A DNA stretch of 64,000 nt from Circinella umbellata (Eukaryota > Mucoromycota > Mucoromycetes > Mucorales > Lichtheimiaceae), in contig JAIWNF010000045.1 in assembly GCA_025093555.1 (NCBI GenBank), positions 372,001 to 436,000 of the forward strand. Reading direction: 5' to 3'. How positions within the stretch are numbered: position 1 is the stretch's first letter; each line of letters begins with the position of its first letter. The notes beneath the pieces are model-generated. The model saw nothing but the letters and a program-made list of their open reading frames with translations. It had not been told where the DNA came from and did no database searches. Below, piece by piece: positions 1-11,640 of this stretch. The position numbers and the translations under genes are program-made.

Positions 1-1682
1 ACAACATCTCCTTCCACGAGTAAATTGACAGGAAATATACGTACAACACCGTCTCGAACTACTCTGGCAACAGACATGGATGGAATAAATGGTATTCGAG
101 TATCCTATATGCATATATATATATACCGTGTGAATGAAATGGGTTTTTGTATCTTTTATACTTATGATCAAATTAACTGACCTGAACCATATTCATGCCA
201 CTTCTTTCTAAAGCTTCAATAATTGTCGCCGCTCGATTTGTCATTTCATATAGCGTCATTTTTTGTTCTCGATGGTATAAATATCCGTTCCATGCTACCA
301 TTGCCAAAACTAATAATGCTTCGACAAGTGCACCTGTTAAGCGGAATTGATATGGATCACTTACAAAATAACCAGCGATATAAAATGTCAATAGCGCAAA
401 TCCAGTTAACAAACCAAGTAGTGTCCATGGACGAAATACCCAATCTGTCACAGCTTTAATAATTTATAAAAAAAATCTATATGAGTATAACTTTTAACTT
501 GAATGCTTTTTCAAATCTAGATCAAAAACCCATTTGTTATAAACTTACATATTTTTTTGGCAATCTGTGTTCGTTTGTCTTCTAAAATCTGGGTTGCAAC
601 AGACAGTAACTTTCTAATTGAAACATTAATTATTAGTTCATTTTACAAAAAATCTCACAAAAGAAAAAAAAAAAAAAAAGGGATTGTAGTATGATTGACA
701 AAAAAAAAACTGATGATGATTACTGTAAAGCCTCTTCACTCGTCAAACCCGATCGACGAACATTTTGTTGACTTTCACGACGACTCCAAGAATGAGATTG
801 TAATTCTTCTTGTCGAAGTCGATTAATTCGTTTTCTTGGTTTTCGATGATGATTGTGATGTCGATGTTGATGAGGAATACCTTCATCTTCACCATCATAA
901 GGACTATTTTCATGCAATTCGTCATCTTCATGGCGTCGTATTCGTCCATGATCCCAACTTGGTACTTCTTCCATTAAATCATCATCTTCGTCAGTATAAA
1001 CAGTCATTCCCTGAACATCCTTGATTGAATTATCTCGTTGATTCAGTTGATGATGATGATAATCATCGCTATCATCTCTCCCTGTAGGTGATGTGATATT
1101 CATTTGTTGTTGCTGTTGTTGTTTTGATCCACTCGTTGGGTCGTTATCGTCATCATTTGAGCATGGATGTGTCACACGTTCCCCCTCTTCGCCTTGACCA
1201 GTCTGTGGACGTGGTGTATAACTATATGCATAGTCACTTTCTGATTCTTCATTGTCGGAACGTCCTAATCGACGTGCGATCCGTTTATCCAATCGTCGCG
1301 GTAACGAATTGCCATGATCAATAACAACCTGAGCTGAAACACTAGAGCCTGAAGAACTGCTACTACTGCTACTACTATTACTCCTAACACTGACATTACT
1401 TCTAGCTGAACGTCGATTGGATCGAATGTCAAAGCTGCTGTCATAATTATTATCGTCCTCGTCATTAATGTCTAATAAAAAATAGGTTGTGTTTTCTTCG
1501 GGATGTTGTGGTTCTTCTTTTTTGTTGCTGCTATTACTGGATTCACCATTATTATAATTATAATTACTCGTTTGTTGATTTAATGGTGTTTGTGAGGATG
1601 TTGAATTGGCCGATCGATCAGAAATGGTGGACCGTGAAAGGTGTGTTGTATCCGAAGCAATCCTGCCTGGACCATCCGTCAT
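1..1682 (-). CDS. TMEM94-like P-type ATPase-related membrane protein, N-terminal part (3' end outside window)
   Basis: Four exons can be joined in frame: 1682-724, 613-549, 444-182 and 104-1, and the gene continues off the left edge. Exon 1 encodes about 320 residues of low-complexity Ser/Asn/Asp-rich sequence with a Gln run, probably a disordered cytosolic tail. It ends in TSEEALQ, which splices to KLLSVATQILEDKR, like the conserved N-terminal helix of animal TMEM94. Exon 3 carries two hydrophobic segments (LLGLLTGFALLTFYIAG and ALVEALLVLAMVAW) and a charged helix. Exon 4 reads VRDGVVRIFPVNLLVEGDVV, matching the actuator-domain entry of TMEM94 (VNLPVSLLVEGDII in the human protein). TMEM94 is a P-type ATPase-related ER membrane protein linked to magnesium transport; the catalytic part is not in this window. 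The start at 1682 is the first ATG of the long open frame. The family call is mine from motif order and spacing. Confidence 0.8.
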
Positions 1683-2380
1683 ATGCGCAAAACTATATAA
1701 AAAGTGAGTGAAGTATTATATATATAATGCGGGTCAATAATTTTGTTTAATAAAAAAAAAGAGAATGTTGCTTTTTTTGTCATAGAACAGCTCCGCCCAA
1801 AGCATCTTTTAGGTTCTTTGTTTAACTATCTCTTTTCATCCTCGTTTCAGTTACTAAGTTATTCGATGTCATGAACAAACAACCCCCCACCACCACCACC
1901 ACTACCCCCAATTTTACTATGACTACAAACTTTTATATCAACCTCAAATAATTTATATTGGCTAATTTTTTATTTGAGCTCAATATAAAGAAAAATGTAA
2001 CCTGGTGGGTACACAGGCTTTTTAGCAAATCAGGGAATTTATTTCATTGTATTTTACACCATCTATTATGGAACGTATATAAAAGTTATCCTATTAATAC
2101 ATGTTTTGATAAGCATTACATTTAGATCAAAAAAAAAAAGGAACCATCTATTTTGAATCCAAGGGTTTATATCTTCATCATTAACCCCACCCCTCAACAT
2201 TTCATAAGTTGTAGATAATGATACGTAGATGGGGGGGGTAAGTTTCAACCCATGATCAAATCAAAGAAATTTGGCTTTGCTTATTTGTTCCAACCCCCAT
2301 CCCTTCAATCTACTTTTCTCTTTTTTTATTTTTTAATTATTATTTTTTTCAAGAAAAATCTTTGAATAAAAAATCATATA
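1683..2380. other. Intergenic region between divergent genes
   Basis: This is the shared upstream region of the TMEM94-like gene (-) and the His-repeat gene (+). It is AT-rich, with a short CCACCACCACC run near 1890 and a pyrimidine-rich stretch at about 2290-2345 just before the ATG at 2381. Such CT-rich tracts are common near fungal transcription starts. No conserved RNA or protein signal was seen. Confidence 0.5.
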
Positions 2381-3994
2381 ATGAAAAGTATTTGGACTGT
2401 AGTAGCCATCCCATTACTTATTGGTTATGCTGTTATAGGTGTAACAGGCAGTAAAGATGATGGTACTAAAAAAAAAAAAAAAAACGAAAAAGAAAGAGAG
2501 AAAGTGAAATAAAGAAACGATTAGTTTGCCTGAAAAAAAAAACATGAAATTTATGTAACATTATTATTATACATGTAGGCCGAGTAGATATGATGAATGA
2601 TATGTATTTTCATCATCATCCTAACAAAGCTATGGCACTGGCAGCTAAGAATGATCCAAGCCATAATGATGGTAAGTTTATTTAAGAAAAAAAAACATAA
2701 CGGGTATCTTACTCATATGCTGTATTCTATTCATTTTGAAAGGACGTGTGGATGTAAAGAACGACATGTATTATCATCATCATCCAAGCAAAGCCATGGC
2801 AATGGCTAAGAATGATCCGAGCCATAGTGACGGTAAATTCCTTTAAGAAAGAAAATACAATTGTTATTGATGTACTCACAAGTTATATTTTATTTATTTT
2901 AAAAAGGTCGTGTAGATGTAAAGAACGATATGTATTACCATCATCATCCAAGCAAAGCCATGGCAATGGCAGCTAAGAATGATCCAAGCCATAGTGATGG
3001 TAAGATTATTTGAAAAAAAAAACCATATATGTTATTGTAGAAATCTCATAGACTCTATATTTTATTTAAAAGGACGTGTGGATGTAAAGAACGATATGTA
3101 TTACCATCATCATCCAAGCAAAGCCATGGCAATGGCAGCTAAGAATGACCCAAGCCATAGTGATGGTAAGCCTATTTGAAAAAAAAACCATATTTGTTAT
3201 TGTAGAAATCTCATAGACTCTATATTTTATTTAAAAGGACGTGTGGATGTAAAGAACGATATGTATTACCATCATCATCCAAGCAAAGCCATGGCAATGG
3301 CAGCTAAGAATGATCCAAGCCATAATGACGGTGAGTTTATTGAAGGAAAAAAATGCAGCTGGTATTTTACTTATTTGTTGTATTCTATTTATTTAAAAGG
3401 TCGTGTGGATGTAAAGAACGACATGTATTATCATCATCATCCAAGCAAAGCCATGGCAATGGCCGCTAAGAATGATCCTAGTCATAGTGATGGTAAGCAC
3501 TTTAGAAAAATAAAACACATTTGTTATGGTAGAAATCTCACATGATTTATTTTCATTTGAAAGGTCGTGTGGATGTAAAGAACGACATGTATTACCATCA
3601 TCATCCAAGCAAAGCCATGGCAATGGCAGCTAAGAATGATCCAAGCCATAGTGATGGTAAGTTTATTTCTTAAAAAAATACATTTATTAAAGTAAAAGCC
3701 TAATATGTTCTATTGTACTATTTGTAGGACGCGTAGATGTAATGAACGATATGTATTTCCATCACCATCCCAATAAAGCCTTATCAATGGCAGCAAAGAA
3801 GAAGGATGGTGGATATAGTCCACGATTAGCTGCTCCAAAAAATACTGGTAACTATGCTCTTGCATAATAAATTGAATATAGTCCTTAAAGACGAAAAAGT
3901 TGTTAACTTATAAATATCTCTAGGTGATGGTGGCGTGTTCCCTAACGATATGTTTTATCACCATCATCCCAACAAAGCATTCGCTTTTGCTTAA
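2381..3994 (+). CDS. Secreted His-triplet repeat protein with tandemly duplicated exons
   Basis: Ten exons join in one frame to give 306 residues: 2381-2462, 2579-2671, 2743-2832, 2907-2999, 3073-3165, 3238-3330, 3400-3492, 3564-3656, 3728-3847 and 3924-3994. Exon 1 encodes a signal peptide (MKSIWTVV, hydrophobic core, then VTGSKDD). Exons 2-10 each carry one repeat. Seven have the core NDMYYHHHPSKA (or a close variant) followed by AKNDPSHSDG and RVDVK. Exon 9 extends into a Lys/Gly/Pro linker, and exon 10 ends NDMFYHHHPNKAFAFA-stop. All internal exons are phase 1-1; seven are 93 or 90 nt. Histidine triplets with nearby Tyr, Met and Asp suggest metal binding, but this is inference. There are no Lys-Arg sites between repeats, so a Kex2-processed precursor is not favoured. 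I do not recognise a family. The first donor (GTACTA) is weak; all other splice sites are standard. Confidence 0.82.
2579..3847 (+). repeat. Tandem exon-plus-intron repeat, about 165-bp period, eight units
   Basis: Exon starts at 2579, 2743, 2907, 3073, 3238, 3400, 3564 and 3728 are spaced 162-166 bases apart. The repeat unit includes the intron: the introns at 3000-3072 and 3166-3237 are almost identical, sharing TTGTTATTGTAGAAATCTC, and the intron at 3493-3563 keeps much of the same sequence. The first and last units are the most diverged, as expected if the array grew by internal unequal crossing-over. A ninth, diverged repeat lies in the last exon (3924-3994). Confidence 0.92.
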
Positions 3995-4236
3995 ATTGAA
4001 CATCCAATCCACATTTAAAAACAAACAGTCTTACTCATATTAGCATATATAAGTCTACTTCCAAAATAATAAATCGTACCCTTTTTTAAACTATACAAAT
4101 ACGCAATTGCTCAATCAATGACCACACAACTCATAAATAACAATAATAATAAAATTATGTTGTAATTGTATTTTTTTGACTAGTACAAAAAAAAGACAAG
4201 ATTGTACTGATTTTTATTTCTCTTTTGAGAATCCTT

Positions 4237-5073
4237 TTACTTAAGAGGAACGAATCTCGAAGAGTGGGTGGCACCAATACCAGGACGACCGTGACGAACG
4301 GGCTTGTAGGAGATACTATATAAATTGAAACATTTCATTTTAGTAACCTATTTGTATGTATTCTTACTATCCATATATATATGGACATCCTTTTCACTCA
4401 TAATATAACAAAATATAATATTATATGTATTTAAAACTTACGAGAATTCACCCAAGTAGTGACCAACCATTTCAGCACGGATATCGACTTGGTTGAAGAC
4501 CTTACCGTTGTAAACACCAACAACGGAACCAATCATCTCAGGAACGATGATCATGTCACGAAGGTGGGTCTTGACAGTAGCAGGCTTTTCGTCAGAAGCA
4601 GCTTCTTTCTTTGCCTTGCGGAGCTTCTTGATGAGACCCATGGGCTTACGCTTCAAACCGCGTTGGAAACGTCTGCGAGCACGGGCATGAACCAACTCCA
4701 TGAATTGTTCAGAGGACAAATCCAAAAGTTGGTCAAGGTCGACACCACGGTAGGTGAACTTGCGGAAAGTTCTCTTTCTCGAAGTTTGCTGTTCAGCCTA
4801 TTAATAATAATTATTGTAATAATAACAATTATAAATAAAAAATCAATTTTAATAATAAATTAGAATTTCGTTATTCGCGATTCAATAATGTTTCGTTTCC
4901 AAGATAGTTGATCCATCGTCTTTTTCGTTTTCTCTCTCTTTTTTTTTAATCCATCCATCGATACATCAATCCATCCATTTGTTGAATCCATTATCACACA
5001 CACATGCAACATCCTCTAATGAATAGATGCATCAATTCCTAATAATTTCTTATAGGGTACCCTTACTTACCAT
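4237..5073 (-). CDS. RPS15: 40S ribosomal protein S15 (uS19)
   Basis: Three exons (5073-5071, 4797-4442, 4315-4237) give 145 residues, the same length as human RPS15. The protein reads [15 protein letters not shown], then [13 protein letters not shown], then [11 protein letters not shown], and ends [14 protein letters not shown]; all are hallmark uS19 segments. It is a component of the head of the small ribosomal subunit near the decoding region. The first coding exon is only the ATG, followed directly by GTAAGTA and a 273-base intron, an arrangement common in fungal ribosomal protein genes. Gene finders that require a longer first exon would miss this start. The last intron splits codon TC|T. 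Confidence 0.97.
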
Positions 5074-5950
5074 AATGTTTGAAAGGAAGGACCTTTGGAT
5101 TGCTCGGCGACGGTACTTCCATGGGCTCTGCGGTGGATTTAAAGTCCGATATGGATGGTCTTTTGTGTCCAATAAGATTTTGTATACACCAAAATTGGTC
5201 AACAATTAGGGGGGAGACTGTACAAAAACCAATGCGAGAAATCTACTTATGCTAAATGTTCAATATATCAACTTTTTATTTGTAATTATTGATCATTATG
5301 TTATAACCATTCAATATTTCCAAATACATAACAGAAAAGTATATAATTATTATTATAGAGTGAATAAGAAAGAAAGACTATAATAAGAATAATGGTGAAT
5401 TATTCAACTGATATAGTTTAATATCGATGTAATAAGTGGCCACTTTAAAGCGAAAACCAGTTGATTTTAATTTCCCTCGCCATCTTTTTCCTTGTTATTA
5501 ATGTTGCTTTAACTGTTTGATATATTTATCTACATATAGAGTTTAAGAGCAGCAAGTTATCCCAATTTATTAATTGATAATATACCTTTTCAAATAAAAC
5601 AGCTCTATCTTTATACCATTTACAACTACTAAAAAACTATACTATGCTTAAACGGTTGAACCATTTTAAAAAAAAAAGGCTATCGACTTTTTAATCCAAG
5701 GGATAAATCATGCAAGCAATCCACTTATTAGTTTGAAGTTTTCCTTTTTTGAACAAAAAAGAGGCTTGTTATACTAAACTATTGGATAAGAGCCTTGGCG
5801 ATAAATGGGGAACCCAAGGAAACTTTCAAACCCGAGACTGAGAATCAAACTCTTGTCTCACAGAGTCTTTTCTTTTTTTGCCCCAAGTTTTCCTCTCTCC
5901 TTTCTCTTTTCTTATTTATCTTTTACCCCCTTTTTTCTATATTCTACATC
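5074..5950. other. Intergenic region upstream of RPS15 and the SPT small subunit
   Basis: AT-rich DNA between two divergent genes. A CT-rich tract at about 5865-5945 lies directly before the ATG at 5951 and is probably the core promoter and leader of that gene. No ORF with coding character and no tRNA was seen. Confidence 0.45.
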
Positions 5951-6229
5951 ATGGCATCTACATCTAATAAAGGACTTTCAAGTTCAATCTCGACATTAAT
6001 CTACAAGTACGAAGTACAAAGTGTATTGTACATGTTAGAACCTTGGGAGAAGGCTTTATTCAGTAAGTAGTTTTTCTACCTGTTTTTCTTTTTTTTTTCT
6101 ATCACTTGGAGTTTTTGATACTTACTTTTTATTTTTTTTAAAGATATTATTTTGCTTAGTATCATTGCATTATCAGCAATGACTGTTATTCAATATACCC
6201 CTCTTTTGTACAGCAAGCTTACTACTTAA
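5951..6229 (+). CDS. Serine palmitoyltransferase small subunit (ssSPT/Tsc3-like)
   Basis: Two exons (5951-6062 and 6144-6229) give 65 residues. The diagnostic segment YEVQSVLYMLEPWEKALFN aligns with YQYLLVTALYMLEPWERTVFN of human SPTSSA. It is followed by one transmembrane helix (IILLSIIALSAMTVIQY). ssSPT subunits bind the LCB1/LCB2 heterodimer in the ER membrane and stimulate condensation of serine with palmitoyl-CoA, the first step of sphingolipid synthesis. Length is close to the 71 residues of SPTSSA. The intron falls inside the conserved block (A|AT, Asn), so neither exon alone shows the motif completely. Confidence 0.93.
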
Positions 6230-7408
6230 TCTTTGTAATCAACATATACAATAATAATATACAACCTTTCAAAAAATGTACACTATTAACCCGTTAGCAT
6301 CATCATCATCATTATCAACACCACCATCTCACCAAATCCCGCTCGCAATCCCATTTTTCGAATTAATTATCTCTATATCTTTTTGTTTTCACTCTCTTTA
6401 TTTTTATTAATATTATTCAAAAAGACCTTATCGGTTTATAAATCCTAATTTCTTTCTTTTGCCTACGTTCTTAACGGAACATAACACAGAAACTTTTGAT
6501 CCGATTAATTCATTGGCTATAAAAAAAATTATATAAAACTTGGTCTTTTCTATTATTTGGACGCAGATCCAACTTGGTTAGCGCGATTTTTTTTGCGTGT
6601 GGTGTGGTTAGTTTTGTGTATGTAAAAATAACCAGGTCATAATACACGCATTGTTTATTAATAAACCATTGAGCTCAATTGTTCATAATTGTTGTCAGTC
6701 AACGTAGACCACTATCACTATGATGAACCATTTTCTACTAATGCTCTTTCATATAGGTTACTTTACCTAATTCGCAAATAATTTAAGCACATATAACTTA
6801 CAAAGACCATGATCGCTCTAGTACTCCAAGGAGGTTTTCCATGACTATAAAATGTAAGTCTTTTAAAGTCTTTACTTGGTTTCTTTGATATATCTGATAT
6901 CCATACATCACATGCATAAAACGTTGTTAATTATAAACCCGTGTGTTTTTTTTGTTCAAAGACCGTTTATAAATGCCGTCCTATATATTGATGATATATG
7001 AAAATACAATTTATGCGATGTAAAATAGTAATGTTCTAACTCGAGGGCTCAGTATCCATCCGAAATCAGCTGGAGTTTGAACATCTTTATAGAACTCTTT
7101 CCGGTCTCTATTTTTATCAGTTTTTTTGTTTGTTTTGTGCTGTCAGTGCGGAGATTAGATCATCAGTCACCAGATTCTTTTTCTTTATGCATACAAAACT
7201 TTCAGTATCATTGCAAAAAAAAAATGACATTTATATATATTATATATTAGACCAGCTTTTATTTATTTGACGGTTATCTTATAAGGTATTAAAGAGGTAA
7301 GAATATATTAAAAGTATGAAAGAAATTAATGGGGGTTTGCCAAGTGGTATATTATCATTTATATTAGTATTATTATATTGATTACTGTCAATAATATTTA
7401 CATTTGTT
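6230..7408. other. Intergenic region, no gene seen
   Basis: AT-rich sequence between two convergent gene ends, with a CATCATCATCATCATT run at about 6299-6315. It contains only short shadow ORFs. The 3' untranslated regions of the SPT subunit and the MFS gene must lie here. Confidence 0.4.
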
Positions 7409-9755
7409 TTACAATACATAACGGAATTCAGGATGACGGTCTCCAATCAAATGTGGATCATATTTTGAGATTTCTTGTTCTTTTTCTTCTGGTGTCATGG
7501 CATCACGCTTCTTGTTTTGACGTTGAAGAAGTAACCGCAAAACAATTACGGCAATAATTTGTACAACGATACAAATTAATCCAATAGTGTTGCCCCAGAA
7601 ATAGTTGGGTCCATCGAAATAGATTTGAGAACCAAAGGCTGATCCAATGGAATCAACACTGGCAATTACACCTACAGCAATAGCACGTCTTGTTAAACCA
7701 GAAAAGTTGTTACTGTACCATGCAATCTTAATTGGGAAAACCATATACTGTAAAGATATTATAGGATAAACCATGAGTATTATGCTTTCATTGCATTTAC
7801 GGTAACATGTATGTAGATATAAAATAAAAATTATACTATATACTTACGTTACCACCAAGAGCAACGCATACAGCGAAATAACGAGCACCTACTGAATCAA
7901 GTGGTGCAAACATCATCAGTAAGTAACCCAGGGCACAAAGAAGATTTCCAGCAACTAAATGGATTGAGCGGTCAAGAAATCGATCTACAATTAAAGAAAG
8001 TAACAAAATGGTGTTATAGGTAATTATATGCTTTTCGATCACCATGGAGTGTTATATAAAAATAAAAAGAGCGATTATCTTACCTGATGACCATGCACCG
8101 ATAAAGATAAGAATACACGACAATGCATAGGGAGGAGTGGTCAAAGCAAGTGAAACATCCGTTCCCCAATCACCCATACCGTTAATGAGAGATGGTAAAG
8201 AAAGAGAAACACCAGCACCAGTAACACTAGTACAAATATGAATAATTGCATACATGTAAATCTTCCAGTCGGTAAAGATGGATCGTACTTGAGCCCATGA
8301 CCATGAAGTATCTCCAGCAGCACCTTGATCTATTGATTGTAAAGCGACACAATGTCGTCGTCATATTAATTATCATAAATAAAATCAATATTGGTTTACC
8401 GTACTTAAATATCGTATTACTTACCAATCTCCATACGCTTTTCTTGCAACTGCTTTTGCTCATCAGTCAAAAATTTTGCTTTGGTATAATTATCAGGCAA
8501 CAAAAAGTAAGTAATTACAGCAAATACAATACATGGTGACCCTTCGATAATGAACATCCTATATTACATATTTCATAAGATAAAAAAAAATGGTAAGATG
8601 TTAGTCATGCTTCAATAAAATAATAAAGATATAAAGTTCTGGCTTTTTCTTTTAAAAGAAAAGTAATATATAAAACTTACCATTGCCATGAGTTTAATTT
8701 TTCTGTAGAAATGTAAGTTATACCGTAAGCAATCAAACCACCTGTAGCACCTGAGAGACAACTCAAAATGAATAAATATCCAGAGCGTCGTGCTAATTCT
8801 TTACGGGTATACCAGATTGATAACACATATCTTTTGAAAGAAGTTAAAAAAAAAAAAGGAGTTTAGTTTAGTAAAACTATACTGCATTCTTGTTACACAG
8901 CCTGAACTTTCGATGGAAAGAATTGTTACAACTTACGCAGATCCGGGTAAAAAGCCTGCTTCAGCAATACCCATGGCAAAGCGTGCCATAAAAAGACCAA
9001 TAAAGGTTGTTGCAGCAGCAGTACTCATAGCAATAATACCCCAAAGTCTATAAATTATCATTAATGTATATTCATGTTGTTTTATTGTATATTTCTGTAA
9101 AAACCAAAAAAAAAAAAAAGGTAGAAGAAAATAAAACGTACAGTGTTAAGATTGCAAGAAAGATGGATGGTTTCCATCGTCGAATGATGATATTACATGG
9201 AACGTTCAATAAAATATAACCGACTTGGAAAATCGACAAACACCAAAGATACTGACTATCTGTTAAGGAAATATCGCTCATTAACCCACCTAATTTTGCG
9301 TTTGAAATTACCGTTCTTTAATAAAAAAAAAGAAAAAAAAAATAATGAATTCAATAAGTTTTCATATAAACTAAAAAAATAATGTTATGCAGTATGCCAT
9401 ATGATAGCTTACCGTTCATAACCGTGAAGCATTTTCATGATACCAAGTAAAGGAATTAACCATGTATCTAATTTGCTGTTTTGATATAGTTACAAAAGAA
9501 AAATATAACTGGTAAATAGGGTTTTCATTATGGATCATAAAAAAATGTTTTTAAGTATGTTCATATATATAAAAGTATAATTATATCTATATACCGGACA
9601 AGTTGCTTTTCAAGTATGCTAGAAATAGACCATGAACTGGCACCACTGAGGGCAGATTCAGTATCTAAGTTTTTGATATCATCGTTCTGGTGTTGCTGCG
9701 TCTTTTCATCAAGTACTTCTCTTGTATCTGAACTGGGCACTGCAGTTTTCTCCAT
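7409..9755 (-). CDS. MFS permease, anion:cation symporter (Dal5/allantoate permease-like) family
   Basis: A multi-exon gene starts at 9755 (MEKTAVPSSDTREVL) and ends at 7409 (DRHPEFRYVL-stop). The exons at 9755-9595 and 9475-9413, then one starting near 9317, join as RKLDTWLIPLLGIMKMLHGYER, TVISNAKLGGL and DSQYLWCLSIFQVGY, followed by NVPCNIIIRRWKPS. This is the TM1-TM2 region typical of the Dal5/Tna1/Vht1 ACS family. Further hydrophobic exons follow down to 7409, consistent with 12 TM helices. The acidic cytosolic C-terminus (KKRDAMTPEEKEQEISKYDPH) is also typical. Family members import organic anions such as allantoate, nicotinate or vitamins at the plasma membrane; the substrate cannot be read from sequence. 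At least seven introns are present. Confidence 0.88.
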
Positions 9756-11640
9756 CGTTTTTTTTCCGGAGTAGCAAAATACGTTGAAAAAAAAGTGAAA
9801 TTATTGTGTCCTTATATACTATTTGTTCATGGCTGATAATAGTAATAATTTTTTCTTTTCAAAAGGGAAAAAAAAAAGAAGTGAGATGTCAACAATTGAG
9901 TTCCGAGAAACTTTGGTAACCTGCAAATGTTACTCTCTGTTCTCATAGAATAATAATCTGTCATACGTCAAAATAAACACAACCTATGGTGTTACGTACA
10001 ATTTGTTCTGCTCCGCACTGACGCTTCTTGATTTACAGGTACGTTTCCTTGGTAACCCAATCAAACTATAAGAGAAGAAAACATAATATATTGATATATG
10101 TTTACAAGTATATATGGTAAATAGAATACTAAAATAGAACTTTGTACTGTCGTTTCGTTATCAAAGCAACAATTTATTGTAGAATATACATGAATTGAAA
10201 ATAATCAAATAGATTTTCGAAACTAGATTTCTTTCCTTGAAGAATGTGACAAGCCGTCAGAGTGATAAAGAGCAAAATTTTAAGATATGTCACACACGTG
10301 GAGGATTTATACATCAGTAGCACATCGTTCGATGTTACATGTTGTCGCGGCAAAAAAAAAATCCAAGTTACCATAAAATGTGGTACAAAGATGACCGATT
10401 TTAAACCAATGAGCAGATGAGATCGTTTTTTTTTCTTTCCCATGTAATTGTTGTTCTTTTCTTATATTCTATCACCATTAACAGTTTATTTTATTTCTGA
10501 GATACTTTCTTCTGGGACATAAGCTACCATTAAAACCAAAAAAAAAAAATCTTTAAAACGCTGAGATTTTTTTTTCTTGCATATTATCCCGTTATACAAA
10601 GGTTATATATATTTCAGGGTCTTTGAGATTTGCTTCTGGCACGATCAAGTTCGTAAAGGCCAACAAACAACAAATTCTCTTTATAATAATAGTAATAATA
10701 AAGCAAAAACGACACAAGTTCGCAGAGTCTGAGGGATAGTAAACATATGTTATAATTACTGCGAGCTAGTATGTTTTCTCTACATAAGCCAAGTTACCAT
10801 AGATACTAACGGCACTATAAGCAATTCAAGAAGAGAAGAAATTTAGAAATACATATGATAAGATCACACCATATCATATCAAGCAGTTTATATTACGAAC
10901 ACACTCGAGAAAGTAAACATGAAGATCACTTTTATCATTAATTTACTTATACGTATAATTTGTTTATAAATGAATGCTACGTTGTTGTGTTGTTTTTTCG
11001 CCCAACAGTTTTAAGTACAGTAATCGATATTTATATTTACAAAATACTCAATCACCTAAAAAAACATGTTTTCAACAGCAACAGTTGTTCACTTCTATGT
11101 AGGAGGCAAAAACTAAACATAATTGGGAGACCTGGACATATATAGCCTGACAGTAGGTACCTTTATGTAATCAATGCATTTCATAAAAATCAAACTTGCA
11201 TAACTTATACTATATAGAGTGTTTATATCTTATAGTATATCTATCAATTTAAGGTAACTCTAACAAAAGTGGTTTGTGTCAACACGAGTCCCTTGCCGGA
11301 AATCAGCTGTACAAAGAAGTCACTGTTCCTCAAGTGAGAGGGGAAAATTGCTTCGATTCAGAAGTTGTTGTTTAAGAGTCTCATTTATAAAAAGAAAGTA
11401 ATACTCTCGGAAGGTTTCCGTATATTTAGAAAACTATAAATACCATATATAGATAAACAATAAAAGAAAGAAAAATATTACCATATGCAAGTTGTCTTTC
11501 ATTTGGTAGTCTCATTCGGCTATAACTAGTAAGATCTTGGTCCTCGTCTTGTCAACATATACAGTAATTATATTATTAAGTTGCCATACGTAACAGACAA
11601 AAAAATAATCCAGACTTTATAAACTATGTATGTATATCTA
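9756..11640. other. Intergenic region, gene-poor
   Basis: AT-rich DNA upstream of the MFS gene. The first about 300 bases probably hold its promoter. No ORF shows coding bias or a recognised motif, and no tRNA or rRNA was found by eye. Confidence 0.4.
10043..10056 (+). promoter_or_regulatory. Possible RFX-type X-box upstream of the MFS gene
   Basis: The 14-mer GTTTCCTTGGTAAC is an inverted repeat with X-box spacing (GTNRCC, two bases, RGYAAC), with one deviation in the left half. It lies 288 bases upstream of the permease ATG. Chance occurrence in 64 kb is possible. Confidence 0.25.

Noticed and set aside
836..1711. Plus-strand ORFs opposite the Ser-rich exon
   Set aside because: Shadows of the low-complexity TMEM94-like exon; no own motifs.
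2597..3545. Continuous ORFs of 66-100 residues running through the repeat region
   Set aside because: They read through introns of the ten-exon gene; the spliced model gives one frame, a signal peptide and consistent repeats.
2381..3994. Cyclic-peptide (dikaritin-type RiPP) precursor
   Set aside because: There are no Lys-Arg sites between repeats, and no DUF3328/UstY-like gene lies nearby; kept only as an unlikely alternative.
4459..4863. Plus-strand 134-residue ORF
   Set aside because: Antisense shadow of RPS15 exon 2.
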